Positions 19,088-26,407 of a DNA stretch of 64,000 nt are shown one piece after another. Positions within the stretch are counted from its first letter, which is position 1. Each line of letters starts with the position of its first letter. The notes under the pieces are model-generated. The model did no database searches. It worked only from the letters and a program-made list of their open reading frames with translations, and had not been told where the DNA came from. A program made the position numbers and the translations under genes. The DNA comes from Marinobacterium sediminicola (GTDB lineage Bacteria > Pseudomonadota > Gammaproteobacteria > Pseudomonadales > Balneatricaceae): assembly GCF_022343685.1 (NCBI RefSeq), contig NZ_CP092123.1:806001-870000 (forward strand), read 5' to 3'.

Positions 19088-19861
19088 ATGCGCAGAGTGG
19101 TATTTAACCAGAAAGGCGGTGTCGGCAAGTCCAGTATCGCTGTCAATCTGGCAGCGATCAGTGCCAGCCGAGGTATCCGGACTCTGGTCGTGGACCTGGA
19201 CCCCCAGTGTAATTCGACCCATTATCTGCTGGGGGATGACGCCAATCAGCCGCAGACCGATGCCTACGGATTTTTTGAGCAGGCGTTGAGCTTCCAGCTC
19301 AAGCCCCGGTCGGCCGATGAGTTCGTCCACCCGACACCGTTTACTGACCTGGCGATTTTGCCCTCACATCCTGAACTCGGTGATCTGCAGTCCAAGCTGG
19401 AGAGCAAGCACAAGATCTACAAGCTGCGCGATGCGATCGATCAGCTGGCTCAGGAATACGATGCTATCTATATCGATACGCCGCCGGCTTTCAATTTCTT
19501 TACGCTCTCGGCTCTGGTGGCTGCTGAGCGCTGCCTGATTCCCTTCGACTGTGATGAGTTTGCCCGTCAGGCTCTCTACAACCTGCTGAACAATGTACGC
19601 GAGACGCAGGCGGATCATAACGACCGATTGCAGGTGGAGGGTATCGTGGTGAACCAGTATCAGCCACGCGCATCACTGCCGCGGAAGATTGTTGCCGGAC
19701 TCGAGGCTGAACAACTGCCGGTGTTGTCAACGCGTTTGTCGGCCTCGGTGAAGATGAAAGAGTCTCATAACGAGGCTCGGCCGCTGATTCATCTGGCGCC
19801 GAACCACAAGTTGACACTGGAGTTTGTCCAGCTGTTCGATGAGCTGGAAGCAGGGGGCTGA
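19088..19861 (+). CDS. ParA/MinD-family ATPase
   Basis: A 257-residue ParA-type ATPase with the deviant Walker A motif QKGGVGKSS at residues 8-16, a switch region VDLDPQCNSTHYLL and Walker B-like YDAIYIDTPPAF. Family members position cellular cargo by ATP-dependent binding to DNA or membrane. There is no parB, parS site or plasmid gene nearby, so this is not a partition locus; its partner may be the DUF2333 membrane protein just upstream. Role unknown. A GGAGAG lies 11 nt before the ATG. Confidence 0.9.
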   Translation: MRRVVFNQKGGVGKSSIAVNLAAISASRGIRTLVVDLDPQCNSTHYLLGDDANQPQTDAYGFFEQALSFQLKPRSADEFVHPTPFTDLAILPSHPELGDLQSKLESKHKIYKLRDAIDQLAQEYDAIYIDTPPAFNFFTLSALVAAERCLIPFDCDEFARQALYNLLNNVRETQADHNDRLQVEGIVVNQYQPRASLPRKIVAGLEAEQLPVLSTRLSASVKMKESHNEARPLIHLAPNHKLTLEFVQLFDELEAGG

Positions 19862-19935
19862 AAGCATTCTTTTCCTGAAATCAGAGCCGCTCTTGCGCAT
19901 CCGGTTGCCACAGAGCATATGCGCACGCTGAGCAT

Positions 19936-19966
19936 AAAAAAACGGAGCCGATTGGCTCCGTTTTTG
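19936..19966. terminator. Bidirectional rho-independent terminator
   Basis: A GC-rich stem (AACGGAGCC / GGCTCCGTT) with a 4-nt loop is flanked by an A-run on the left and a T-run on the right. It can end transcripts of the ParA gene (plus) and of the small membrane ORF (minus). Confidence 0.9.
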
Positions 19967-19998
19967 TATCGCCTGGGGTAAAGTGCCGAAGACCTGTA

Positions 19999-20151
19999 CT
20001 ACTTGTCTGGCGCAATAACCCGACCATCACTCATGAATACGCAGTCGCGTTGAGCGGCACTTTCCCGTGCGGCGAGCGATTTGCGTCTCAAACGCAGCAG
20101 CCAGAGGGCGAGAGCCGTGGCCGACAACGCGAGAATGACCAGTTCCGTCAT
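19999..20151 (-). CDS. Small single-pass membrane protein, unknown
   Basis: A possible 50-residue protein, MTELVILALSATALALWLL followed by a basic stretch (RLRRKSLAARES) and a short polar tail with one Cys. One N-terminal membrane helix followed by positive charges would place the tail in the cytoplasm. AGGG precedes the ATG by 5 nt. It is convergent with the ParA gene across a strong bidirectional terminator, which fits a real transcript. The short length leaves doubt. Confidence 0.5.
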   Translation of the reverse strand: MTELVILALSATALALWLLRLRRKSLAARESAAQRDCVFMSDGRVIAPDK

Positions 20152-20217
20152 GCAAACCCTGTCAATTTCTATGGACACTTGCATTGTAACCGGCCGGTCA
20201 CCGATGGCAAGCCTTGA

Positions 20218-20778
20218 TTACATCCCCTTTACAGCGAAGATGCCGGGGGCGTTGCGCCAGTAACCCTTGTAGTCCATACCGTAACCGAAGATGTAGCGAT
20301 CCTCGATTTCAAGACCGACAAAATCGGCTTTCAGGTCCGCTCGAGCCTTGCGATCATGATGCTTGTCGACCAGTACCGCGCACTTAACAGAGGCGGCGCC
20401 TTCGGCTTTAAGGTATTCCATGACTTCAACCAGGGTGTGGCCCTCGTCGAGGATATCGTCGACCACGAGTACAGGGCGGTCCTTGAAGTCGACCATCGGC
20501 GGCACTTTCCACTCCAGTTCATGACCGGAGGTACTGTTGCGGTAGCGAGTCGCATGCAGGTAACTGGCTGTCAAAGGAAAGTTCAGGCGGGTCAGCAGTT
20601 GACCGGCGATCACCAGCCCGCCATTCATGATGGCAAAGACCACCGGGTCCTTGTCGTGCAGGTCCTCGGTGATCTCCATAGCCATTTTGCTGATGGCGGC
20701 ATCGACCTCGGCCTGGCTGTACAGAAGGTCGGCTTCGATATAGACCTTTTTGATTTCGTCAGCTGTGATGGTGCTCAT
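20218..20778 (-). CDS. hpt: Hypoxanthine-guanine phosphoribosyltransferase
   Basis: A 186-residue type I phosphoribosyltransferase with the PRPP-binding loop VLVVDDILDEGHTL and a flexible-loop region TSYLHATRYRNST-like (ASYLHATRYRNSTSG). The C-terminus DRYIFGYGMDYKGYWRNAPGIFAV fits hypoxanthine/guanine enzymes of the Pseudomonas group. It salvages hypoxanthine and guanine to IMP and GMP. It is divergent from upp across about 209 bp, giving a purine/pyrimidine salvage pair with a shared promoter region. Confidence 0.93.
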   Translation of the reverse strand: MSTITADEIKKVYIEADLLYSQAEVDAAISKMAMEITEDLHDKDPVVFAIMNGGLVIAGQLLTRLNFPLTASYLHATRYRNSTSGHELEWKVPPMVDFKDRPVLVVDDILDEGHTLVEVMEYLKAEGAASVKCAVLVDKHHDRKARADLKADFVGLEIEDRYIFGYGMDYKGYWRNAPGIFAVKGM

Positions 20779-20987
20779 GGAACCGGCTCCGCAATGTACG
20801 CTTTTGGCCGTTCAGCAACGGCCCGATTGTAAAAAAAGTGAGCAAGGTTACTCAGGTTTGCCTTCCGGGGCAACTTGTGGGTTTCTTGGATGACAGATGA
20901 GGGATCATTCGATAGTCTTGCCAAGAATTTTTTGTCAAGCCGGACATTCGTCAAAGATGTCCGCTGCACGAATGAGGTTGCCCTGCA

Positions 20988-21614
20988 ATGAGTGTCCACG
21001 AGATCAAACACCCCCTGGTTCAGCACAAACTGGGCCTGATGCGTTCCAGTAATAAAAGCACACGCAGTTTTCGCCAGCTGGCCGCAGAGGTAGGTTGCTT
21101 GCTGACTTACGAAGCGACCAAGGATCTGGAGCTTGAGCCCTATACCGTTAAGGGCTGGTGTGGAGATATCGAAGCCGAGCGCATCAAGGGCAAGAAAATT
21201 ACGGTTGTGCCAATCCTGCGTGCCGGTTTGGGTATGCTGGACGGCGTACTGGAGCTGGTACCCAGTGCCAAGATTTCGGTGGTGGGCCTTTATCGTGATG
21301 AAGAAACGCTGGAGCCGGTGACCTATTTCGAGAAACTGGCCAGTGATATCGAAGCCCGAATGGCGCTGGTGGTTGACCCTATGCTGGCAACCGGCGGCTC
21401 CATGATCGCGACCATTGATCTGCTGAAAGCAGCCGGATGCACCAGTATTCGTGCACTGGTATTGGTAGCCGCTCCGGAAGGGATCGCGAAAGTGCAGGCA
21501 GCGCATCCGGATGTGGATATCTTTACCGCATCCATCGATCAGGGGCTGAACGATCAGGGGTATATCATGCCGGGTCTCGGCGACGCCGGTGACAAGATTT
21601 TCGGCACCAAATAA
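20988..21614 (+). CDS. upp: Uracil phosphoribosyltransferase
   Basis: A 208-residue enzyme of normal length. The start [19 protein letters not shown] and the PRPP loop [13 protein letters not shown] are diagnostic, and the end [18 protein letters not shown] is the conserved uracil-binding tail. It converts uracil and PRPP to UMP. A uracil permease gene follows 19 nt downstream, the classic upp-uraA order. Confidence 0.97.
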   Translation: MSVHEIKHPLVQHKLGLMRSSNKSTRSFRQLAAEVGCLLTYEATKDLELEPYTVKGWCGDIEAERIKGKKITVVPILRAGLGMLDGVLELVPSAKISVVGLYRDEETLEPVTYFEKLASDIEARMALVVDPMLATGGSMIATIDLLKAAGCTSIRALVLVAAPEGIAKVQAAHPDVDIFTASIDQGLNDQGYIMPGLGDAGDKIFGTK

Positions 21615-21633
21615 ACCCACGGGGGCAGGACTC

Positions 21634-22929
21634 ATGCATAACCTTCAACAAGGCGCTTTCCACTGGCGCACGGCGCTGGCCGGATCGCAGATGCTGTTTG
21701 TCGCATTTGGTGCGCTGGTACTGATGCCACTGCTGACCGGGCTTGATCCCAGTGTGGCACTCTTCACGGCGGGTGTGGGCACGCTGCTGTTTCACCTGAT
21801 CACAGGCCTGACAGTCCCGATCTTTCTGGCGTCTTCTTTCGTATTCATTGCACCCATCACCTATTCGGTACAGAACTGGGGCGTTGCCGCTACCATGGGC
21901 GGTCTGATGGCTGCGGGTGTTGTCTACATGTTGCTGGCGCTGGCAGTGAAACTGAAAGGGGTTGGTTTCCTGCACCGGCTGATGCCGCCGGTGGTAACCG
22001 GTCCCGTGATCATGATTATCGGCCTTGGGTTGGCGCCGATCGCCGTTAACATGGCCATGGGGAAAAGCGGTGATGGTTCCATCGAACTGTTTCCGTACGA
22101 TCAGGCCATGCTGGTGTCCATGAGCGCGCTGGTCACCACGCTTGTCGTGGCCGTTTTTGCGCACGGTATTTTCCGGCTGTTGCCGATTCTGTCCGGCGTG
22201 GTCGTGGGATACGTCGTCGCACATTTCAGTGGCATGGTGGACTATACCCCGATCGTTGAAGCCAGCTGGATCGCCATGCCAAGCTTCGTGATGCCCGAGT
22301 TCAACTGGCAGGCAATCCTGTTTATGGTGCCGGTTGCGCTGGCACCGGCAATTGAGCATGTGGGGGATATCCTGGCGATCTCCAACGTGACCGGCAAGGA
22401 CTATGTGCGCAAGCCTGGCTTGCATCGCACGCTGTTCGGTGACGGCCTGGCGACAACGGCAGCGGCCTGTTTTGGTGGCCCGCCGAATACCACCTATTCA
22501 GAAGTGACCGGTGCGGTCATGCTGACCAAGTCATTCAACCCGGTAGTGATGGTGTGGGCTGCAATCGTCGCAATAGCACTGGCGTTTATCGCCAAGTTCG
22601 GCTTGGCTCTACAGACTATTCCGGCGCCGGTCATGGGGGGGATTCTGATCCTGCTGTTCGGTTCCATTGCTGCGGTCGGGATGAATACGTTGATCAAGGC
22701 ACATGTAGACCTAGCTGAGCAGCGTAACCTGGTGATCGTGGCGACCACGCTGGTGTTCGGTATCGGTGGCATGGCTTTGGGACAGGGCGATCTGAGCCTG
22801 CAGGGCGTCAGTCTCTGCGGTGCAGTGGCGATCGTGCTTAACCTGATCCTGCCCTCATCCAAACCTGTGGATAATGATCTCCACGAAGAGCAGGAGGTGG
22901 TCGAAGACCTGCTCGATCATACCCATTAA
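21634..22929 (+). CDS. uraA: NCS2-family uracil permease
   Basis: A 431-residue polytopic inner-membrane protein. Segments such as WRTALAGSQMLFVAFGALVLMPLLTGLDP, PVALAPAIEHVGDILAISNVTGKD (the NCS2 substrate-site motif with Glu) and TTYSEVTGAVMLTKSF (the motif after the conserved NTTY) identify a nucleobase:cation symporter-2. With upp upstream, uracil is the likely substrate. The ATG at 21634 (MHNLQQGAFHW) has GGCAGGA upstream; the longer frame overlaps upp and is rejected. Confidence 0.93.
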   Translation: MHNLQQGAFHWRTALAGSQMLFVAFGALVLMPLLTGLDPSVALFTAGVGTLLFHLITGLTVPIFLASSFVFIAPITYSVQNWGVAATMGGLMAAGVVYMLLALAVKLKGVGFLHRLMPPVVTGPVIMIIGLGLAPIAVNMAMGKSGDGSIELFPYDQAMLVSMSALVTTLVVAVFAHGIFRLLPILSGVVVGYVVAHFSGMVDYTPIVEASWIAMPSFVMPEFNWQAILFMVPVALAPAIEHVGDILAISNVTGKDYVRKPGLHRTLFGDGLATTAAACFGGPPNTTYSEVTGAVMLTKSFNPVVMVWAAIVAIALAFIAKFGLALQTIPAPVMGGILILLFGSIAAVGMNTLIKAHVDLAEQRNLVIVATTLVFGIGGMALGQGDLSLQGVSLCGAVAIVLNLILPSSKPVDNDLHEEQEVVEDLLDHTH

Positions 22930-22955
22930 CGCTTGGGCCGCCGTTGCTGACACAT

Positions 22956-23852
22956 TCAGTGTGAAGGGCGGCGGCTCCAGCTTTCCCTTGTCGAAGTGGG
23001 CTGAGGCGGCATCAGGTTAGCAACCGCCTTGAGTTTTACTTCGATCATTTCCTGCTGCTCGCTTTCACTCTTGGACTGCAGCTGCTCCTGGTAAGTCTTG
23101 GGCGTTACGCCAAGGTATTTCTTGAATACGCGACAGAAGTAGGAGTGGTCCCTGTAACCTACGGTCAGGGCGATATCCAGAATCTGCAAGTCGGGATTTT
23201 CCAGTAATCGAGTGGCTTCCTGTATCCGCAATTGCTGCAGCATCTCCTGGAAACTCACCCCGAACGCTTTTTTGAACTGGCGGCTGAACTGCAGCGGCCG
23301 CAGGTTACAGAACTGTGCCAGCTGCTCCTCACTGACTCTTTCACCCAAATGCAGCTGCATGTAGGAAAGGGCGGGATGAACGGTGCGAGTCTCATTGTGG
23401 CTGCCGTGGAAACGGGATTCTTCTGGCAACCTCAGCATTGGGCTGACCTCATCCAGTGAGGCCGGATTTTGGGCCGCCTGATCCAGTCGCTGATGCAGGG
23501 CATCAATTTGATACTCAGCAGTCGATGCTTGCATGGGCTTGAGCAGAATATCCCAGACCCTCACCCTCAAGGCCCATACCATCAATGACTCCGAATGCTG
23601 TTCGGTCATCATGATGATCGGCAGATGATATTGATCGTGCAGTTCCCTGACCATCGCCAGTCCATGCATATCGGGATAGTCAAAGTCGATACAGATGGCG
23701 ACAGGTGACAACTGCTGACGGTCATATACCGGGTTATGAAGATTCAATTGTTCAATCTCGAACCTGTCGCTGAACAGGTCAAAGAGTGTTGAGGAACGGT
23801 CTGAGCTGCGAAGGTCAAGCCAAAGCAGTGTCAGTCTATCGGGTTGAGGCAT
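22956..23852 (-). CDS. Receiver-AraC fusion response regulator divergent from the Tad locus
   Basis: A 298-residue protein with two parts. The N-terminal ~120 residues form a receiver-like domain: acidic WLDL at strand 1, candidate phospho-acceptor Asp56 four residues before Pro60 (IDFDYPDMHG), a Thr in IIMMTEQ and Lys-Pro in DILLKPM. The C-terminal part is an AraC-type double helix-turn-helix (QLRIQEATRLLENPDLQIL and VGYRDHSYFCRVFKKYLGVTPKTY). GGAGG supports the ATG at 23852. No histidine kinase is adjacent. Its position opposite flp makes it the probable regulator of the pilus genes; that is inference. Only one acidic residue is clear at strand 1, so phosphorylation is not certain. Confidence 0.85.
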   Translation of the reverse strand: MPQPDRLTLLWLDLRSSDRSSTLFDLFSDRFEIEQLNLHNPVYDRQQLSPVAICIDFDYPDMHGLAMVRELHDQYHLPIIMMTEQHSESLMVWALRVRVWDILLKPMQASTAEYQIDALHQRLDQAAQNPASLDEVSPMLRLPEESRFHGSHNETRTVHPALSYMQLHLGERVSEEQLAQFCNLRPLQFSRQFKKAFGVSFQEMLQQLRIQEATRLLENPDLQILDIALTVGYRDHSYFCRVFKKYLGVTPKTYQEQLQSKSESEQQEMIEVKLKAVANLMPPQPTSTRESWSRRPSH

Positions 23853-24026
23853 GATCCAGAGCCTCCCACGAGGGATCTTGTTCATTTGGGTCGTGTGGGG
23901 GCGATGTGTCCATTGAGGGAGCACAGTGTTCAGTATAGAGAACAATCAGCAGAAGAGTGTTCCAGCAACTTGTCGATTTTTTATACAAAAAAACCATCGC
24001 TGTAACAGAATTGATATTCACGCAGT

Positions 24027-24046
24027 CTGTTTCAGATCTGAAACAG
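24027..24046. promoter_or_regulatory. Perfect 20-bp palindrome, candidate operator
   Basis: The two arms CTGTTTCAGA and TCTGAAACAG are exact inverse complements. A copy of the half-site core GTTTCAG recurs at 24083-24089, about where the -35 region of the putative flp promoter would be. The sites lie between the regulator and flp, so they are candidate binding sites for that regulator or a global factor. Confidence 0.6.
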
Positions 24047-24115
24047 GCCTGAGCAAAATAGTCCTATCTTTTGTGCAAGATCGTTTCAGCGCTCCGTTTT
24101 CCCCCTGCCTATAGT

Positions 24116-24149
24116 CATTCACGTACCCGGTGCACACCGGTGGTGAATG
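24116..24149. repeat. Interrupted inverted repeat upstream of flp
   Basis: Outer arms CATTCAC / GTGAATG (7 bp) enclose inner arms CCGGTG / CACCGG (6 bp). The repeat begins just after the putative -10 and may be an operator or, if transcription starts upstream of it, a leader hairpin. Confidence 0.5.
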
Positions 24150-24165
24150 CAGTTGTACCGGTATC

Positions 24166-24178
24166 GCCCCTAAGGGGC
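24166..24178 (+). repeat. Small GC hairpin just upstream of the flp ribosome-binding region
   Basis: A 5-bp stem GCCCC/GGGGC with loop TAA ends 21 nt before the flp ATG. It would stand at the 5' side of the ribosome-binding site in the flp mRNA and could stabilise the leader. It has no T-run, so it is not a simple terminator. Confidence 0.45.
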
Positions 24179-24199
24179 AAACAAAAAGAGGGCGGAACA

Positions 24200-24406
24200 A
24201 TGAACGTTATCACTCAAAAATTTGTGGACTTCATCAAGGAAGAAGAAGGGTTGACTACGGTTGAGTATGCGGTGGCGGGGGCGTTGATTGCGGCAGTAGT
24301 TGTTCTTGCATTTACAGAGCTTGGTTTGGAAGTTTGTAATGCAATAGTTGGACTAGTGGATGCGATAAACGGTGATGCGGCCCCGACTACAGTCTGTGGA
24401 GCTTAA
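24200..24406 (+). CDS. flp: Flp-type type IVb pilin precursor
   Basis: A 68-residue prepilin. After a short charged leader (residues 1-17) comes the Flp motif: Gly17 followed by LTTVEYAVAGALIAAVVVLAF, with Glu22 and Tyr23 at the expected +5/+6 positions for cleavage by TadV. A hydrophobic helix follows, then a short C-terminus with Cys46 and Cys66, which could form a disulfide in the mature subunit. It is the major structural subunit of the Tad pilus. The gene is more A+T-rich than the genes further downstream. It is the first gene of the locus and has a long upstream control region. Confidence 0.95.
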   Translation: MNVITQKFVDFIKEEEGLTTVEYAVAGALIAAVVVLAFTELGLEVCNAIVGLVDAINGDAAPTTVCGA

Positions 24407-24443
24407 TACCATTTTGATACAAATCTAGTTAGGGGGACGGGCG

Positions 24444-25025
24444 ATGCTTTCATATTACACATATGACTTATCAACCTTCCTCCTTGTATTTGTTCTTGGA
24501 TTTGCAGTAACCACAGACATGAGTCGACACCGAATTCCTAATTGGCTTACTTTCGGTTCTTTATTGACAGGGTTGTTATTACATTACCTGTTTATATCCA
24601 GCCCTGAGTGGTTGGCTAGCATTAAGGGTATTGGCGTCGGCTTGGCTATACTGCTCCCTTTCTACCTCACCGGCGGCATGGGCGCTGGTGATGTCAAGCT
24701 GATGGCGGCCATCGGCAGCTTTATCGGACCCTCGGCCGTCCTGATGGCGGCCGCCTTTTCTCTGGTGATCGGCGGCTGTGTTGCCGTCTATATGATCCTG
24801 CGCAGCGGCGAGCTGGTGAGCCTGTATCGCCGCTACCTGGTCATGGTGACTACACGCACCCTGATTCCGGCCGAGGCCGGCTCGGTGGCCCGCCGCCGCT
24901 TTCCCTTCTCGCTCTCCATTGCACTGGGCACCCTGATACAGCTGGGGTTGACCGGCAAGCTGGAGTTCTACCATCTGACCACCCAAATCAGCTATCAGCT
25001 GCAGGCACTGGGGGTGATGCAATGA
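24444..25025 (+). CDS. tadV: Prepilin peptidase of the Tad pilus (A24A family)
   Basis: A 193-residue inner-membrane aspartic protease. The two catalytic aspartates are Asp25 (AVTTDMSRHRIPNWLT) and Asp83 in the GxGD motif (LTGGMGAGDVKLMAAIG). It should cleave Flp and the TadE-like pseudopilins. The first ~180 nt are A+T-rich like flp, while the rest has the G+C-rich usage of the following genes, so the composition changes inside the gene. GGGGGAC-like sequence precedes the ATG. It overlaps the next gene by ATGA. Confidence 0.93.
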   Translation: MLSYYTYDLSTFLLVFVLGFAVTTDMSRHRIPNWLTFGSLLTGLLLHYLFISSPEWLASIKGIGVGLAILLPFYLTGGMGAGDVKLMAAIGSFIGPSAVLMAAAFSLVIGGCVAVYMILRSGELVSLYRRYLVMVTTRTLIPAEAGSVARRRFPFSLSIALGTLIQLGLTGKLEFYHLTTQISYQLQALGVMQ

Positions 25026-26407
25026 ATGATGTCATGCCGTTTCAGTCACCAGAAAACGCGGGTGAATCTGCTCGAACTGCCAATTTGCAAACCCTGGCGC
25101 TTCGTCCGCTGGCACTGGCCGAGACCGGCCTGAGCCGCCACTTCCTGACCGAGCTGATGATCAAGCATCTGTACGATGCGGGTCTGCTGAGTTCCAAGCA
25201 GCTGATGCAGCGATTGGCTCTGGCTGGCCCTGTGCTGGAAGAGTTGATCGAATTCCTGCGCAAAGAGGTGATGATCGAAGTGCATGGCCAGGGCTTCGAC
25301 AAGCGTGAGCTCAGTTATGGCCTGACCCAGCGCGGTCGTGAAACCGCGATTGATGCCTACGCGCGCAGCGGCTATCTGGGGCCGGCTCCGGTCCCGATCC
25401 AGCGTTACCGCGAGGTGGTGGCGGCGCAGACCGTGCATCATGCCAACGTTACCGCCGCGTCGCTGAACAGCCTGTTTGCCGATGTGGTGCTCAGGGATTC
25501 ACTCAAGCAGCAGCTGGGTCCTGCCATGAATTCTGGGCGTGCCATCTTTATCTATGGCCCGGCGGGTACCGGTAAAACCTATATCACCCAGAAACTGACC
25601 GGGCTGTTTGCCGATACCTGCCTGATCCCCTATGCGATTTCGGTGAATGAACAGGTGATTTCACTATTTGATCCGCTACTGCACCAGCCGGTGGAGTCCG
25701 CCGAACAGTCACCCAGTCTGATGCTGGATCAGGGGCACGATCCGCGTTTTGTCCACTGCAGGCGACCAGAGGTGATCACCGGTGGTGAGCTGGGAATGGA
25801 AATGCTGGAAGTGCACTTCAATCCGGTCACCAAGGAGTATCAGGCGCCACTTCAGCTGAAGGCCAATAATGGCATCTTCATCATCGACGATATGGGCCGT
25901 CAGCGGGCCACGCCAATGGAGATCTTCAACCGCTGGATTGTGCCGATGGAAGAGAAGCAGGACTACCTGACGCTGGGAGCCGGTCGCCACTTTCAGACTC
26001 CATTCGATCAGATTCTGGTGTTCTCATCCAACATCAACCCGCTGGATCTGGCCGATGAGGCCTTCCTGCGTCGCATCGGCTACAAGATCTACTTCGGTTT
26101 TCTGGAACCTGATGAATACGGACGCATCTGGCAGCAGGTCTGTGCTGAAAAAGGGATCAATTTTGAGCCCCAGTTGCTGGAGTTCGTACTGACTCAACTT
26201 CATGCCAAGCACAAGGTTGGGCTGCGTCCCTGCCACCCGAGGGACCTGCTGGGCATGGCGCAGGATCGCGTGCGTTATCTGGGTGGTGATGCCGCTGCCC
26301 TCAATATCGAGTCCCTGACGTGGGCCTGGGACAGCTACTTCGTTCGTCTTGATGCCGAAGTGGAGATGTCCTCGACCACTCTGAACAGGAGGAATGACCA
26401 TGTTTAA
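25022..26407 (+). CDS. AAA+ ATPase embedded in the Tad locus
   Basis: A 461-residue soluble protein not among the standard Tad components. Residues ~35-135 are helical with a winged-helix-like segment (ELSYGLTQRGRETAIDAYARSGYLG). The AAA+ module follows: Walker A GPAGTGKT at 179-186, Walker B IFIIDDMGRQ with Asp289-Asp290, sensor-1 type VFSSNINPLDLADEAFLRRIGYKI with a candidate arginine finger, and a helical lid near GLRPCHPRDLLGMA. The overall layout resembles MoxR/RavA-like ATPases that remodel partner proteins. It overlaps tadV by ATGA and cpaB by 8 nt, so it is made together with the pilus proteins. A role in assembly or control of the pilus is inferred from position only. Confidence 0.88.
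   Translation: MNDVMPFQSPENAGESARTANLQTLALRPLALAETGLSRHFLTELMIKHLYDAGLLSSKQLMQRLALAGPVLEELIEFLRKEVMIEVHGQGFDKRELSYGLTQRGRETAIDAYARSGYLGPAPVPIQRYREVVAAQTVHHANVTAASLNSLFADVVLRDSLKQQLGPAMNSGRAIFIYGPAGTGKTYITQKLTGLFADTCLIPYAISVNEQVISLFDPLLHQPVESAEQSPSLMLDQGHDPRFVHCRRPEVITGGELGMEMLEVHFNPVTKEYQAPLQLKANNGIFIIDDMGRQRATPMEIFNRWIVPMEEKQDYLTLGAGRHFQTPFDQILVFSSNINPLDLADEAFLRRIGYKIYFGFLEPDEYGRIWQQVCAEKGINFEPQLLEFVLTQLHAKHKVGLRPCHPRDLLGMAQDRVRYLGGDAAALNIESLTWAWDSYFVRLDAEVEMSSTTLNRRNDHV

Larger units (their letters stand above)
23853..24199. promoter_or_regulatory. Divergent control region between the AraC-type regulator and flp
   Basis: This 347-bp gap is A+T-rich and holds no gene I can support. On the minus strand a good -10 hexamer (TATACT, 23932-23937) could serve the regulator, with a poor -35. 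On the plus strand TATAGT (24110-24115) is the best -10 for flp, again without a good -35, which fits an activator-dependent promoter. A 20-bp palindrome and two other inverted repeats lie in the same gap and are listed separately. AGGGCGGAA-like purine-rich sequence precedes the flp ATG. Confidence 0.55.

Noticed and set aside
19088-19861. ParA-like gene as a sign of a plasmid or integrated element
   Set aside because: No ParB, parS, replication or transfer gene is near, and the DUF2333-ParA pair looks chromosomal.
21565-22425. 286-codon frame opposite uraA, rich in His and Gln
   Set aside because: Antisense shadow of membrane-protein codons; no independent evidence.
24071-24199. N-terminal extension of the flp frame
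   Set aside because: The 43 extra codons include no leader-peptide features; the Flp motif fits the short ATG at 24200 with its own purine-rich upstream sequence.
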